Part shown: piece after piece, positions 27,291 through 40,830 of the stretch
Layout: every line of letters begins with the position of its first letter
Position numbering within the stretch: position 1 is the stretch's first letter
Source of the DNA: Acanthochromis polyacanthus
Taxonomy: Eukaryota > Chordata > Actinopteri > Pomacentridae
NCBI RefSeq assembly: GCF_021347895.1
Contig: NC_067122.1
Location: 12,017,983-12,081,982 of the forward strand
Direction of reading: 5' to 3'
Length of the DNA: 64,000 nucleotides
Translations under genes and position numbers: made by a program
Notes under the pieces: model-generated
What the model was told of the DNA's origin: nothing
The model's database searches: none
Seen by the model: the letters and a program-made list of their open reading frames with translations, nothing else

Positions 27291-27940
27291 AGAGGAGTCT
27301 GCGACTGTAGATTTATTTTACATAAAGAGCAGTTGACAACAAAACAAAACAACCTAGTCTCTTGGCGACTGAATATCATCTTAACCTGAGTACAGTTCTT
27401 TGCCATGTCCAACGTGCATCATCAACCCACTAACGTATGCATCTCACCTAATTCTTTTTCTCATATCATGAGCTGCATCACTCCATTCTGTGCCACTGGC
27501 CTTGTAGACTTCACGCAATCTGTTTAGTGTGTCTTGCGATATAAAAACTGTGGCCTTGCACAGTCTGGGGCAACGAACATTGTGGCCTCACATACTGTCT
27601 CCTGAGCATCTCTTTCATAAGTAGAGATGACAAGATGTAGCTGACACATAAGGACTTTTCTTGTATGTATATATCACCATTACAGTTAATTACCTTCACT
27701 ACATTTTAGCCTCTGTGATCATATATTTCAGTACATCCAATAAATAAAATTAAACACTTTTTGGAAATGGTCTACATGGACATGCACTTGATTATGATTT
27801 CCAACACTTTCATAATTCAAAATTTGACAGAATATAATGGGAAATCCTGGAGTTTTTTGGCATACTATGTATTGGGTCATACTAAATCTTTTTTCTGGCA
27901 TATTATATGGTATGGTCATATGGGTATTGGAATGAGCCCA

Positions 27941-28660
27941 AGCTTGAGCCGTCGGGAGCGAGCCAACAGATTACAGCTCATTTCACAAAACAGACTGCCA
28001 CAGATAAATGAGTATGACGGCCAAAGACATGACGAAGCACTACGTCCCAGTCTCAGTTTGTACATCCTCAATTCCTTTCCTCAACTCCTCTCCTCCCGTC
28101 TCAGACCCTCCCACCAGAGATGGAGGCGGAAGACGTGAAGAAGAGGCATCTGACAAAATTACACATTCTTGTTCCAAAGCTGTCGTTTCAAAGCACCGTC
28201 AATTAAATGTGACATGCAGTACAGCTACATCAAGCATCCATTGTTTAGTTATAGCCTACTGCTGCATGTTATGATCTGTGTCAACTGAGCAGAACAGTGT
28301 TCGTGACAGCTTACAGTCTACATTTACACATCCTTTAACTCAGAACATGATGTACATTTTCATTATGTTTAAGCCAACACAGACATAGTGTGAAGAATAA
28401 AGAAGGCATAACACACCAAAGAATGCCGTACAAATAAAGAGTGGCATTGAGTTATGGATGTTGAATGCATACATTTGTCAGCTGTGTGTTATGCCTTTCT
28501 TATACTGTCACAGGTTAGGGAAAAGTCTTATGCAAACTAATGCAATATAAGCTACAAGGGAGGAAAACTTAAAGAAGAATGTGGATAAAAGCTTCACATT
28601 ACATTTAAGGTTCAATTTGTTAAGCTAAGTGCACAATGTATTATAAGTAAAGAAAAAGTA
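27941..28660. other. Non-coding stretch, no gene recognised
   Basis: No supported gene or repeat recognised. Confidence 0.5.
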
Positions 28661-28914
28661 AAAATGGTAAATGGTCTGTATTTATATAGTGCTTTTACTA
28701 TACCTGCAAGGTACCCAAAGCACTTTACATGATACATCACATTCACCCATTCATGGCGGAAACTGCCATGCAAGGCGCTAACCACAACCCCATCAGGAGC
28801 AATTCGGGGTTAGGTGTCTTGCTCAGGGACACCTTGAACACGACGGGGCGAGGATCGAACCGGCAACCCTTCGGTTGCAAGACGGCCACTCTACCCACTG
28901 AGCCATGCCGCCCC
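28661..28914 (-). mobile_element. tRNA-derived SINE, copy 2
   Basis: On the minus strand: A box TGGCTCAGTGG (complement of 28895-28905), B box GGTTCGATCC (complement of 28852-28861), then a body ending in a CTATATAAATACAGACC-type tail. It lacks the short CACACTGA segment present in copy 1. Same family as 18418-18680. Confidence 0.87.
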
Positions 28915-30269
28915 TAAGTAGGTAAGTCTTTACCTTATTTATTCATTTTTTTCAGGTGGTCTGTAGGCCGACCACTATAAAGTGCAACCACAGCCTCTAT
29001 TATGCACAATATTCCTGTGCTGGAATACTACATGACTCCGTGTTTGCAGTGCATTAACCTGATTAAGGACAAGTACAATACTGATACTAATATTATTTAC
29101 ACTGACAACACCACTCCCAGACACATTGTAAAAGTCTAACAGCTGGATTTTGACACAGGTCCCTTCTTGAAAACAGTCGTGCTCATTATACTCACTACAA
29201 GGACTCACAGAACCACAAACCGCACAATGGATCTGTAGATGTGGGGTCCACCTCTGCCACTTTATAATCCAGTATTGAAAACTGCTCACTTTGATTATGT
29301 AGAAATATAATAAACAATCACAACTTCTCACACTTTCTTAAAATCATTCATTCTTTTAAATGACTTCAGGAGCATTTATTTGCATATGTGTGACTGATAC
29401 ATGTCACTACAATTCTGTTAAACAGTGATGAGGTTCATGAGGTTCAGCTGAGCTAATTATTTTTAATTTGGTCCCTTCTCCATCTTTTCACTGCTGCTGT
29501 GTTCAGAGCATAGCTGTTTTGTTTTTTTCCTCCCCCACCGTCACATACCTCCATAGAGACACTTGTGTTTAGAGCAGATGAGTCCTTCATATTTGGTAGC
29601 AGTAATTATAGCCAGCAGATGTTACCTTTGGAAAAAAAATATATATGTTAACTTCTGCATCTGCTGCAGTGTCATACATCTTGTTTGTGTTGCTGTGTGA
29701 AATTTATTGTTTTATTTAATCAAAATGGTGTTCTCAGGTTTGAACAGCTGTGCTTTCTGGGGTTTCTTTCATATTTAATGTTTCCGCAAGATTTTTACCA
29801 CTGCAGCATCAACTTGGTATACCAGGAGAGGCAAAGAAAAGCCATGCAGAGTTAAGCTTAAAGCCAGATGACACATCCATACAAAACACAGCTACTAAAT
29901 GGACCTTTGAGTTAATATTATTTTGACACATTTTGCTTCAAGGTCAAGAAGGAACGTACTTGCTCACGTTTGTTTTATATTGACAGAATACACCAAACTG
30001 CTCTTTTATTCCAGACAGCTGCTCTTTTAGGTTTCAACACACACCGCAGTGAACAGATACACAAGAAACAAAGAAGAAAAGGCTGCAGCCGTGATCGTTA
30101 ATGTCGATTATTAGGGCAGACTGGGTGTGTTGGCATGGGTTCGATTGGAGTTAAACCTCATGCACCTGGAATCTAAAAGTTTTCTCTTCATGTTGAATAA
30201 GTAAAATAGAAACATTAAAACAAATATGTATATAAATATGTAAAATAAAGCAGCTTGAAGTGTTTCCCC
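28915..30269. other. Non-coding stretch, no gene recognised
   Basis: A 118-codon minus-strand frame at 28975-29331 shows no recognisable domain and is not called. No repeat family recognised. Confidence 0.45.
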
Positions 30270-30479
30270 AGTTTTTCCCCAGAGACGCGTTTTACAGGCG
30301 CCTTTTACCTGAACATCTGTCTTTGGAGTTAAACATCTGCTCGGAGCTCAACCTCACAGGTCAGTTCATGTCTTCAGGCGTTCACACTGTAAACTGGATT
30401 TGACTATTTTAAGACACATCTTTATTAACTGTCTCGCTATAAAACATGGTGTTAATCTTTTTTTTTTTTTTTTTTGCAG

Positions 30480-30547
30480 TTTTCTGTTCCTGCAGAAGGT
30501 ACAATACAAAAACTTCATTATGACTCTGTGATAGCACATTCTTACAG
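30480..30547 (+). other. Candidate non-coding exon with strong splice sites
   Basis: A T18 tract followed by GCAG (30458-30479) forms a strong acceptor. CTTACAG|GTAAGAG at 30547/30548 forms a near-consensus donor 68 bases later. The segment has stops in the frames checked, so it would be untranslated. It lies about 8 kb upstream of hs3st1 on the same strand. Confidence 0.3.
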
Positions 30548-30905
30548 GTAAGAGATTTTTTATTTTAATGAACACATAACTCGCCCAGTAGAGCTGGATA
30601 TGGAATAGAAAATACTGTCAATGGTTTAAGGATCATCAAATGCCCAAGACCCTCTATTTGAATTTCCTTTTTTTTGTGATTGGGGAGAGTTTTAAAATGC
30701 ACTCAAGAGGATTTTCCAAAACATTTTTCACACCAAATAGCCACTAATCCTTCCTTTCATATGCTTGAAAACTTACTTTTAAATAGAAAAAGGCTGGCTG
30801 ATTCAGAAGCCACAGTAAACCTTGGCCTGACTTTGAGGGGAGGGAGGAGGGGGGGCATAAGTACCAGCGAAAAATGAGAGAAGATGAAAACAATTTTTTA
30901 AAAAG

Positions 30906-30910
30906 GCGCG

Positions 30911-30967
<57 letters not shown>
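30906..30967. repeat. (CA)n microsatellite with alternating GCGC head
   Basis: A perfect purine-pyrimidine alternation of 62 bp, GCGCGTGCGCGC followed by about 25 CA units. Confidence 0.95.
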
Positions 30968-30972
<5 letters not shown>

Positions 30973-33900
30973 TTCGCATACAAACACATTCAAGCATCTC
31001 GCTCTCCTTTTGAGGTGGAGATAGAGGTAACGGCTGGTTGCAGTGTAGTAAAATATTTCAACTGCAGCTGTGTCAGAAGTTTTTCCACTAATCTCCGGAG
31101 TTAAGGTTCTTTGAGCGGGAAACTAAATATCTGTGTCTGAGGCCTGTCACACAGCGCCGCATCACAGGATGATCAAAACCCCCCTTCGGCAAGCTTTTGC
31201 ATTGTCTGAGCAAAGGGCCTCCTTTGAGAACGGAGAGAGAAAAAGGGGTTTGGCTGGTGGCGGCTGTGGAGGGAGGGCTTGGAGGAAGAGAAGTAAACAA
31301 AGTTGGAAGCAGGGTTAATCCCACACTGTCATTATCCTCACTTCTTAGCCACAGTCTGCGAGCGTCGCCATAATGAAGGCCATTTCCAAGGATTTACACC
31401 TGGCACAGGCACCAAATTCTGCAGTAATTACCGATACAGAGAGATTCCTCTTACCTTTAGCGTTTACTGTGGGCTATAAATAGTAATCCCTCATCGTTCT
31501 GCACAACTGTAAACCTGCAGAAAATGCAGCACCAACTGCACTTCACTTTCTGACTGATAATGATGTTTACTGTTACAGAGCAACGCCTTCCTCTGCGCGT
31601 CTGTGCACAAGTGTCGACAAACAAAAAGGCTTATTTGTCTCAACTCATTTCACAATCTATTTCTTTAATTGGTAATGATTTGCCCCGGGAGATAAAATAA
31701 TAATGGAGATGCCGTGCTATCTAGTAAATGAAGTAAACCTCAGCAGCGGCAAACACAGGATGTTCTTGCCTTTTCTGTTCTTTAAAGAAAACTTTAATGT
31801 CATCCGATACTTAATTTAAAAGCCAGCACAGTGAAAGGTGGAGTAACGGGAAAAAGCTACGATGACGTTTTTAAAAATGCTCGTCAAATATGACAGACTA
31901 AATCTAGAGTTTAATAGATAATATCTCATGTTGATGATGTCAAGTAAGTCTGCCCTTTCTACTTCAGAGCCTCAGTTTTCTGGAAAAGACATACAAGGAA
32001 GCTGGCAGAGATGACCTCATCTTAGCTGCACCCTGCAGTCGCCTGCATGTGTTTGTATGGAAGCCCAAATGAGTCATTGTGAAACAAATGATTCCCATGT
32101 AGCACTGCTGCTGCTTTCCCATGACTTAACGTCACTGAGCACGCCCGGGCATGATGATTGAATCCCAGCCTCTCCCCTCTTCCCCTCCGCTTGCCCCATC
32201 TTACAAAAGCTTGGCTTTTACACCATGTGATGTAGGGACTGATGCACAATGACAGCAGTACGACGCACATTCCAGACGTCACGTGGGAACAAAGTTCTTC
32301 ACTCTTTTTTTTTTTTTGGTTTGTTGCTTCTGTCAACAGGGATTTGACTTGATGAATGTGCAAATATGTTTGTCAGATGACTCTTACAGCATCCATGTTT
32401 GTTTTTTAGTTTGTATGCAGCAGCTTTGGCAGCTTTCTGGAAACAGATAATGTGATCTTAATTACTGAAGCCTGCTTGATCCAACTGTAGCTTAATTCCC
32501 ATTCCCATTATCTCCTCCCAGCCAAACTTAGACTGTTTTTAATTCAGTTTTGGAAATAATTCTGCTTCTTTCTCTGCAGTCCATTCCTGTAGCTACTATA
32601 AAGCTACACAAATCACCACTATGTCTTTTGTAAACATAACTACAGTGCACAGTATAACATAAACATGTTTATACAATGTTGAACTAATTTGCTGGCACAT
32701 ATGTATTTGTACATGAAGTTTATGAGAGTCAGACAAGTGGCCTAAACATTACCAGTGAATGTAGATATTTCCACTCAGCCACATACAAATATCTGCCATA
32801 CTGAAGTGTCCTTGAGCAAGTAACTGAGTCCTAGCAGCTGCTTGGAGGCTGCTTTGTTATACCTACAAAGGTTAAGAAAGAAAGAAGCAGTGACAGTTAG
32901 CAGCTCTCACAGCCACAGATGTGTCATATGTTGCGACAAGATTTAAGTCTGGAGACAAAAACATGATGTGCTAAGCTATTGAAAGCATTTTATAGGTGGT
33001 TGGCAAGCTTAAAAATGTCATATATATGGAAAAATTAAACAATTTGAGACAAACATGCTCAAAGGAATAAAAAAGAGGTTAAATAATACATTTTAAAGAT
33101 AAATATAGATAAGATAAAAGTTGATATTATTAAAAGAGCATAGAACGATCAACCAGTTCTCATTTCCAGGTGATCAAATACTGCTTTTTGTCAAAGCTGT
33201 CTGCTTCTGAGAGATAAATGCAAGGTGTGCTTTGGTGCTGGTGTCACCCACGTTAATATTTAACACTGATAGACATAAAACAGTTTTCCAGTTTATCCAG
33301 TTTCCTGGTGGGGTGGAGGAGAAGGAAGTTACAAGACTTTTAGATTTGGCTTGTGTCCTGTGTAGATCCATGATTTTCTCAACTAATTTTAGCATATTTT
33401 GTGACCTCAGTCTCGTTCATCCTCACTATTTTGAGTCTACTACTTGTGAAAGGTTGTGAGGAGATTGTGGTTTGGAATAAAATGCACCCAAATGAAGCTT
33501 ATTTTTGTGAAGACACCGGCAGAGAACATTTGGCTGTGGATTCATGCTGGCTATTTCTGACATTAGGTCTATTAGACTACACTGAGTGCAGAAAAATGAC
33601 ATTAGTGCTCTAATGACACCAATGAGTAATATGTGCTGAGTTAGGACTGAGAACAAGAAGTAAATGATTAAAATGAGAAAACAAGTCATGGCCACAGGAT
33701 TTTCTCTGTTGTTCATGGATCCTCAGAGAGACAGCTCAGCCAGCTTGGTGCATAAAAAACTAAAAGCTAACTCTCTCTGCAGTTTGGAACAACTAAAACA
33801 GTCCTACAAAAGGACCCAAGAGACCGATGTCACTCATGAACTGGAAGGATGTCAGACAGCAGCCCGTGCACCTCAGTGTAATGTGTTCTTTCCTTCTGGC

Positions 33901-36635
33901 CCTGGTCAGCACACACCAAGCTCAGTTCTGGATCAATTGTTACTTAAGCAAGAGAAAATGGCTTCACTTCAGTGTCCAGAGCAGCACGTTTCAGTTTGAA
34001 TTAAAGGTAACTGATGGTTCAGTGCAGTTTCAGTCAAATATAAGAAGAGAACTGTTCATCGCCCAGTTAATTCAAAGATAATCAGATTTTATATTTGTAA
34101 CCTCAGTGGTTTAGAGTTCAAGAGACTTTCAGTGTAAATATGAACCAACCAGTCAGACTTTTGATGGATTCTAAGATGTGGTTGTGATTTTACCACTTGT
34201 GTTTTCTGGGATTTGTCCTCTATGGGGTTACAAATTAGGTCTGAATTTTTTTTTTCTTCACCCAGAATAATCCTTCAGATTTTGCAGACACTAATTCTTT
34301 TGACAGTATTCGACTTCATTATGCTTTCCTTGTGGGCACGTCTACAGTATTTGTGAAATGAGCCAAACGTAGAAGCTGCACCTGGGCGCTGAAATTGGCT
34401 TCAACGCGCCAACTCCTCTCGTCGTCATTGAAATAAAGGTGGCTGCAGCCATTTGAGAAAAACATTCTGCAACAAAGAGACTCATTTAATTTGCCAATCT
34501 GTCTCTGAGTTTTCCTTGAACTGGCTTTCATAAACATACCTCTCTGTTCAGATCACGCCGTTCGTGATGTGATCATTTCTATTACTGTGATGTGTGTCGT
34601 TTGCCATCATCTTGTATTACCACCACAAATAATTGTAGTAATGAACTCACTTGAAGAAGGAACAGCATTTCATTAAATAGATGAAGCTATAGAACAAGCT
34701 GATGACCTGCAGCGTGCTCCGGGTGGGTGTGTGACGGGTGATGATTCACAGCATATATACTGTAATTAAACTGTGGAATTAGGCGATAGAAAATAACAGC
34801 CACTGTGTGGAGAAATAACTATTGTTCCTCCTCAGGTGTTTGGAATGATAGAGAACCACAATATATTCAATGCATTTCTGCTTCACAGATAAACTAAGAA
34901 AAATAACTGAGTGAGCATTACAAAAAAATTCTAATTTCCCTCACCTAAATAAGAATAATCATTTGGAGAATCAAAGCCAAACAACATTACAGTTTGTAGC
35001 CTGAGGGCAGAGCTATATGTGCTGTATTGAAAACTAATGATGAGAAAATGGTTTATTAGATGAAAATAATATGAAGTGTAAAACAGTGTGGTGTTACAGA
35101 GCCTGCAGGAGAACTGAGGCTCTACCTCCGTGTCAATGAAAACACATAATCAGCTTTCCACACAGAAATATTTCATGCACAACTTATGCACGTGTGTCTT
35201 TGTTTCAGTATAATGGTGCGTTTTACAGCAATACATTTAGCCTAAATGTGATAACAGCTCTGCATTAATTAAACTGTTTCAGGTTCTTCTTCGAGGTTTA
35301 CTTCTCAAACGAGCACATACAAGGTTAACAGCTAGCTGAGCTGCTTTAGGTTTGGTTGGTTTTCTATGTAAAATGCACTTTTTCAGCTTTCACTTTCTTT
35401 TCTTTGCATAAATTGTGATCACAGTCTTCAGACATTCAGAGCTGGCATTTCATATATTTACCCAAAGCAACATGGAAGCTGTTTTTAATGCCATACACAG
35501 CTGGCATGAGCACTGAAAGAAATGTTTTCAAGCATTCTGATCATGTAGCAACACTGCAAGATTAGTCTGACTTACATCAGGAGTGAAAGTGACTTGTTTG
35601 GATGGAATGCAACACTTACTTTGTCTGTGACTTTCTTCAAACCTATTAAGGAGACAAATTAAATAAGACTTGGGTCTTTGGAGATAAAATATGCGCTTGG
35701 TGTGACAAGTTATTGTTATTCTGAGGTGGAAGTATTTTTAATCTAAGTTCAATCTTGAGGTCAATTTTAAGTTACTCTATTCTAAAACTTCAGTACATTT
35801 TTCTGACAGCTGCAGTTATATGTTTTTACAAACAAAGCGATAAAACAAGGTCAGAGAGTTAACATTGTCTCCTCCACATAAAACTTTAGATGCATTAAAT
35901 ACAATAATCTATAATTAGGTGAATATATATCATGCTTAAGATAAAATAATACATGTATCACCTCTAAATGCTTTACTTTAAGTGCATTTTTCAGCTTCAT
36001 TTACTCAACTAAAATTAAGAGTGCAGTGCAGCATCTGTACTTGTATTTTTAAAGTGTGGTATTGCTGTTTCTTTTTTCTAAAGATCACAATACTTCTTCT
36101 ACCACTAGTTGTTATTTCATCCTGCTTTACTACATGAGCTGAGGCCTGAGGAAAGTCAGTGAAGTTGCATGGAGGGTATTTACGCTCCATGAATATCTAC
36201 TATTGTCATGTTAATGTGGTCGAACGCTTCCGATGATCCTCAAAGTGGGATTGTATTGTACGACTCCGCTGAATTCACACTTCTCCAGGAGAGACGAGGG
36301 CAGAATCTGCGGATTACCGAACTCTATCTATCAAAAAAATCAATATGGGAGGGGATGGACTCTCAGCTACATCAGCATTTAGACTTTACAAGTAGGAAAA
36401 CCCTTGCGTTTGCGTTCTTTTACATAGAAAAGATGTATTTAAGAAGTGCGGTTGACCTTTTGTTGTGGCTCCTAACCTTCTGCTGGTAGCCCCCCAGTCT
36501 ACACGGAGGTTTTAATGCATGTGATGGCCTTCGCTTATATTAAATGTCCTACACAGCAGAAATTTTCGCAAACATGTTAAATCAGATCATCCATATTCAG
36601 CTGCCTTTCATGCTTTACACACAGGCTGCATTTTA
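30968..36635. other. Non-coding stretch, no gene recognised
   Basis: Single-copy-looking sequence without a supported gene. Complex, possibly conserved stretches include 31320-31500 and 32400-32560. Open frames at 33664-33999 and 36208-36489 encode nothing I recognise. Confidence 0.5.
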
Positions 36636-37341
36636 CACTGTAAAAAATGTTTGTACATTTTATGTTGGAAAAAGTGTCATATCATGATGGTAAAAATCTG
36701 AAAACTCCAAAACATTTTGATGCAGTTTAATCAGGAGAAAACTGTGTTTTTTAGATTTTTTTCTCTTGGAAAAAAAAATACATTTCCCGACTCCTGCACA
36801 ATTTTTAATGTAAAAATATCAGAATATGTATAACAATACTGGAATTTTTGCATTTGATTTTAGAAAAGAATCCAGTGAAATGTACATATTGTTGTACTGG
36901 TAATAGAAACATGCTGCAATATTTATAACAAGTATGCATTTATTACATATAAAAAATTGTTTGTTACCAGTGAAATTGATGTACTTCTGTGTTAATAACA
37001 GACATATGCTTTAATATTTATGACAGCTTTAACCACAATTTTTGCTAAAATGCATATATTCAATGCTAAATACACTAACTGTTGTGCTGGTGATGGTAAA
37101 ATGCTGTAATATTCATAATAAGTTACACAAACTATTTTTTTACAGACTTTTCATGTAAATTTTCAAATTTTAAAGTTTTTTTTTACAGTAAAATATGGAA
37201 TGAAGCATTTTTAACCCTAAAATCAACAATATCAATACATTTATTTACTGTAAATGTAGAAAATGTTTTACTGTAATTTTACGGTAGCATTCTGGCAACC
37301 ACAGCTGCCAGAATTTTACCATAAAAACATTTTTTACAGTG
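36636..37341. mobile_element. AT-rich non-autonomous DNA transposon with internal tandem repeats
   Basis: Left end CACTGTAAAAAATG and right end CATTTTTTACAGTG form a perfect 14-bp inverted repeat. The right inner sequence (TTACGGTAGCATTCTGGCAACC... CAGCTGCCAGAATTTTACC) has the style of an abundant fish element. Inside, three diverged units start near 36891, 36986 and 37081. No clear target duplication was found. Confidence 0.75.
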
Positions 37342-38149
37342 TGCCTTCCAATTAAAGCTGACATAGATTAGATTTTTTTTTTATTTAATTATTAGATGCT
37401 CTGTTTGCATATGGAGTTTTTTTTCCCCTTAAAATTCATTGATGCTGTTTCTCACTCTCAGATCTCTCATTGCTGCAGGGCGAAGTGGCACAAATTAACG
37501 TGTCTCACATTAGTGATGTGCCACTTACTCATCAACACTCTGAAGTCACTCAAACTTGCTCACGCCCTCAAAGGTGACTCAAAGGAAGTTGCAAAATAAT
37601 ACAGTGATTGGATTCCACATCAGTAAATCTGCACTTTGGATTGGAGCGGGTTTTTTTTTTTTTTTTTTTTTAGACTTGCTATTGCTGAACCGTTGGAGGA
37701 AGAAATAAAAAAGAAATGGCGCTCAACAGGTGGTGAGATTGTGCAACTTGGACTCAGTGACTACCCACAGATGCAGTTGCACTCGTGGACAAAGGAGGAG
37801 GAGAATGCCAGGGATGAATAACTGGTCTGTCTCTTTCATTGATTTCCCCTGAAAGCGAACAGTGAAGAGAGAACTCCTGGAGGCTCAGCTGAATGGCCCT
37901 CTTTTGATTTTTTTCAATCCAAATCCTGAGAAAGGCGCAAACTCTCTATGGGCAACAAATTTACCGAGCAGAACATCTCACACTGCTCCATTTGAATAAG
38001 TTGAGCTTTTTGGTAAATACTCCTCTAATCCAAGTCCCAGCAGGAGCGGAGCAGTTTGAGCCATAATTGCAACACGGTGTTGTTTTATTCTGCACATCTT
38101 GTCTTGTTTTGCTTCTTTTTTTTGGATACATTTCTAGCCACGAAGTTCC
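37342..38149. other. Upstream flank of hs3st1 promoter
   Basis: No gene. Contains a T21 run at 37651-37671. Part of it may belong to a longer hs3st1 leader or its proximal promoter. Confidence 0.5.
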
Positions 38150-38516
38150 ACACCTGCTCCAGTCCCCCTTTTTATTCCCTCTCCTCTCATGTCGCGCATA
38201 CCAGCGGCGTTATCTCCGTCAAATACCACAGCATTTCATCAACGTGAGTCAGAAAAGGGGGAGTGGTCCTGCAGGCGTAATGTAGGCGTACACTTCCACA
38301 CCAACAGCTGGCACTCAAAACCGGGAGAACGGTGTGGGTCTGATTCACCGCACGCAGGACGCGCTCCGGTGAAGTTGTGGCTCCGGTCGGAGGCAAGTTT
38401 TTACGCGCACGGAGAAGACATTTTTTTTTAAAAGGTGGATCGTATATCTGCTCAGCACTGAGAAGCAAGCTGCACGACATGAGATCTTTGTCGAGTGGAC
38501 GATTATAGTGAGAAAG
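38150..38516 (+). promoter_or_regulatory. hs3st1: hs3st1 CpG-rich promoter and 5'UTR exon 1 (start approximate)
   Basis: The segment is far richer in CpG than its surroundings (dense from about 38185 to 38460) and ends in a strong donor, AAAG|GTAAGAG, at 38516/38517. That donor pairs well with the acceptor just before the coding exon. The transcription start cannot be read from sequence, so the left boundary is a guess. Several upstream ATGs are present, including a 10-codon uORF at 38479-38508 that ends just before the donor. A TGA at 38480-38482 is in frame with the main CDS after splicing and no ATG follows it before 39250. Confidence 0.6.
38479..38508 (+). other. Upstream ORF in hs3st1 leader, 9 residues plus stop
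   Basis: ATG at 38479 opens a nine-codon frame closed by TAG at 38506-38508, eight bases before the exon 1 donor. If the inferred exon 1 is right, this uORF sits in the mature leader and could lower translation of hs3st1. Function is inferred only. Confidence 0.35.
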
Positions 38517-40167
<1,651 letters not shown>

Positions 40168-40815
40168 GCCTTCGAGTCGCGGTGTTTTGGTGTAGAGCTG
40201 CTTGGGGATGACCTCCATCAGCTGTCCTGTTTTCCTCACTAACAGTGTAGATGAAGAGACAAAGCTAATGTAAATTTAATCTATTTTTGTACTCGTATGT
40301 TTGTTACAGGAGGACGACCGAGCCAAATATCAGGGCAGACTGCAGTTCATGACACACATTTTACCGTCTTTCTGTGCTGTTAGAAATGCTCACTGCTGTT
40401 CGGCTCGTCTGATCAAAGCAGACGACTTATTATGACATTGATGATGACATTCAGAATTGAGACTGTGCCAGTTAATGTGTTACATAAAGATAAGTGCTGA
40501 GCGGTTTAATATTGTCATACCTACTCGTCTCACTTCATATAATATGGCATTATTAACGTCTAACTGCATTTAGAGCTCTGAAGGACCTTTACCTGCTGCT
40601 ATGATTTTTCTCAGTCACTTTCAGGCAGACGCCATGCTGAATATGTATTTGGTTTTTTTTTGTTGTTACTCGAGTTTTTTCCTCATGTAAGAGTCCGTTA
40701 TATAAACGCTGTGTGCACATCATATATTGCTGATCATTACAGTGTACTGTAAATATTTTGTTTTTTTAAGTGAAGAATTAATACCATAATAAAGATGTAT
40801 TTTATTTTTAGCATG
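40168..40815 (+). other. hs3st1: hs3st1 3'UTR (end approximate)
   Basis: AT-rich, non-coding sequence between the stop codon and the poly(A) signal. Cleavage is expected shortly after the signal, with a T/GT-rich stretch following at about 40812-40830. Confidence 0.7.
40788..40793 (+). terminator. Canonical poly(A) signal AATAAA for hs3st1
   Basis: Exact AATAAA about 620 bases after the stop codon, followed by a GT/T-rich downstream element. It is the best-placed hexamer for 3' end formation of hs3st1. Confidence 0.75.
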
Positions 40816-40830
40816 TCTGATGCTTTTTTT

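Larger units (their letters stand above)
26010..27940. mobile_element. TIR-bounded composite DNA element, ~1.93 kb
   Basis: GGTGCATTCCAATACTCATA at the left end is matched in inverted orientation by TATGGGTATTGGAATGAGCC at the right end. The match continues inward to CCAGAAAAA / TTTTTTCTGG, about 50 bp per arm. No transposase is visible inside. It holds a nested Tc1 MITE and an old dispersed repeat. Superfamily unknown. Confidence 0.68.

Noticed and set aside
28975..29331. 118-codon minus-strand ORF with several Cys residues
   Set aside because: No domain, signal or splice context recognised; insufficient support.
30366..30575. Poly-Lys minus-strand ORF
   Set aside because: Driven by the T18 tract at 30458-30475.
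33664..33999. 111-codon + strand ORF
   Set aside because: No recognised domain, poor codon pattern, and overlapping open frames of similar length; treated as chance.
36208..36489. 93-codon + strand ORF with hydrophobic end
   Set aside because: No recognisable family and no splice sites that would join it to a gene.
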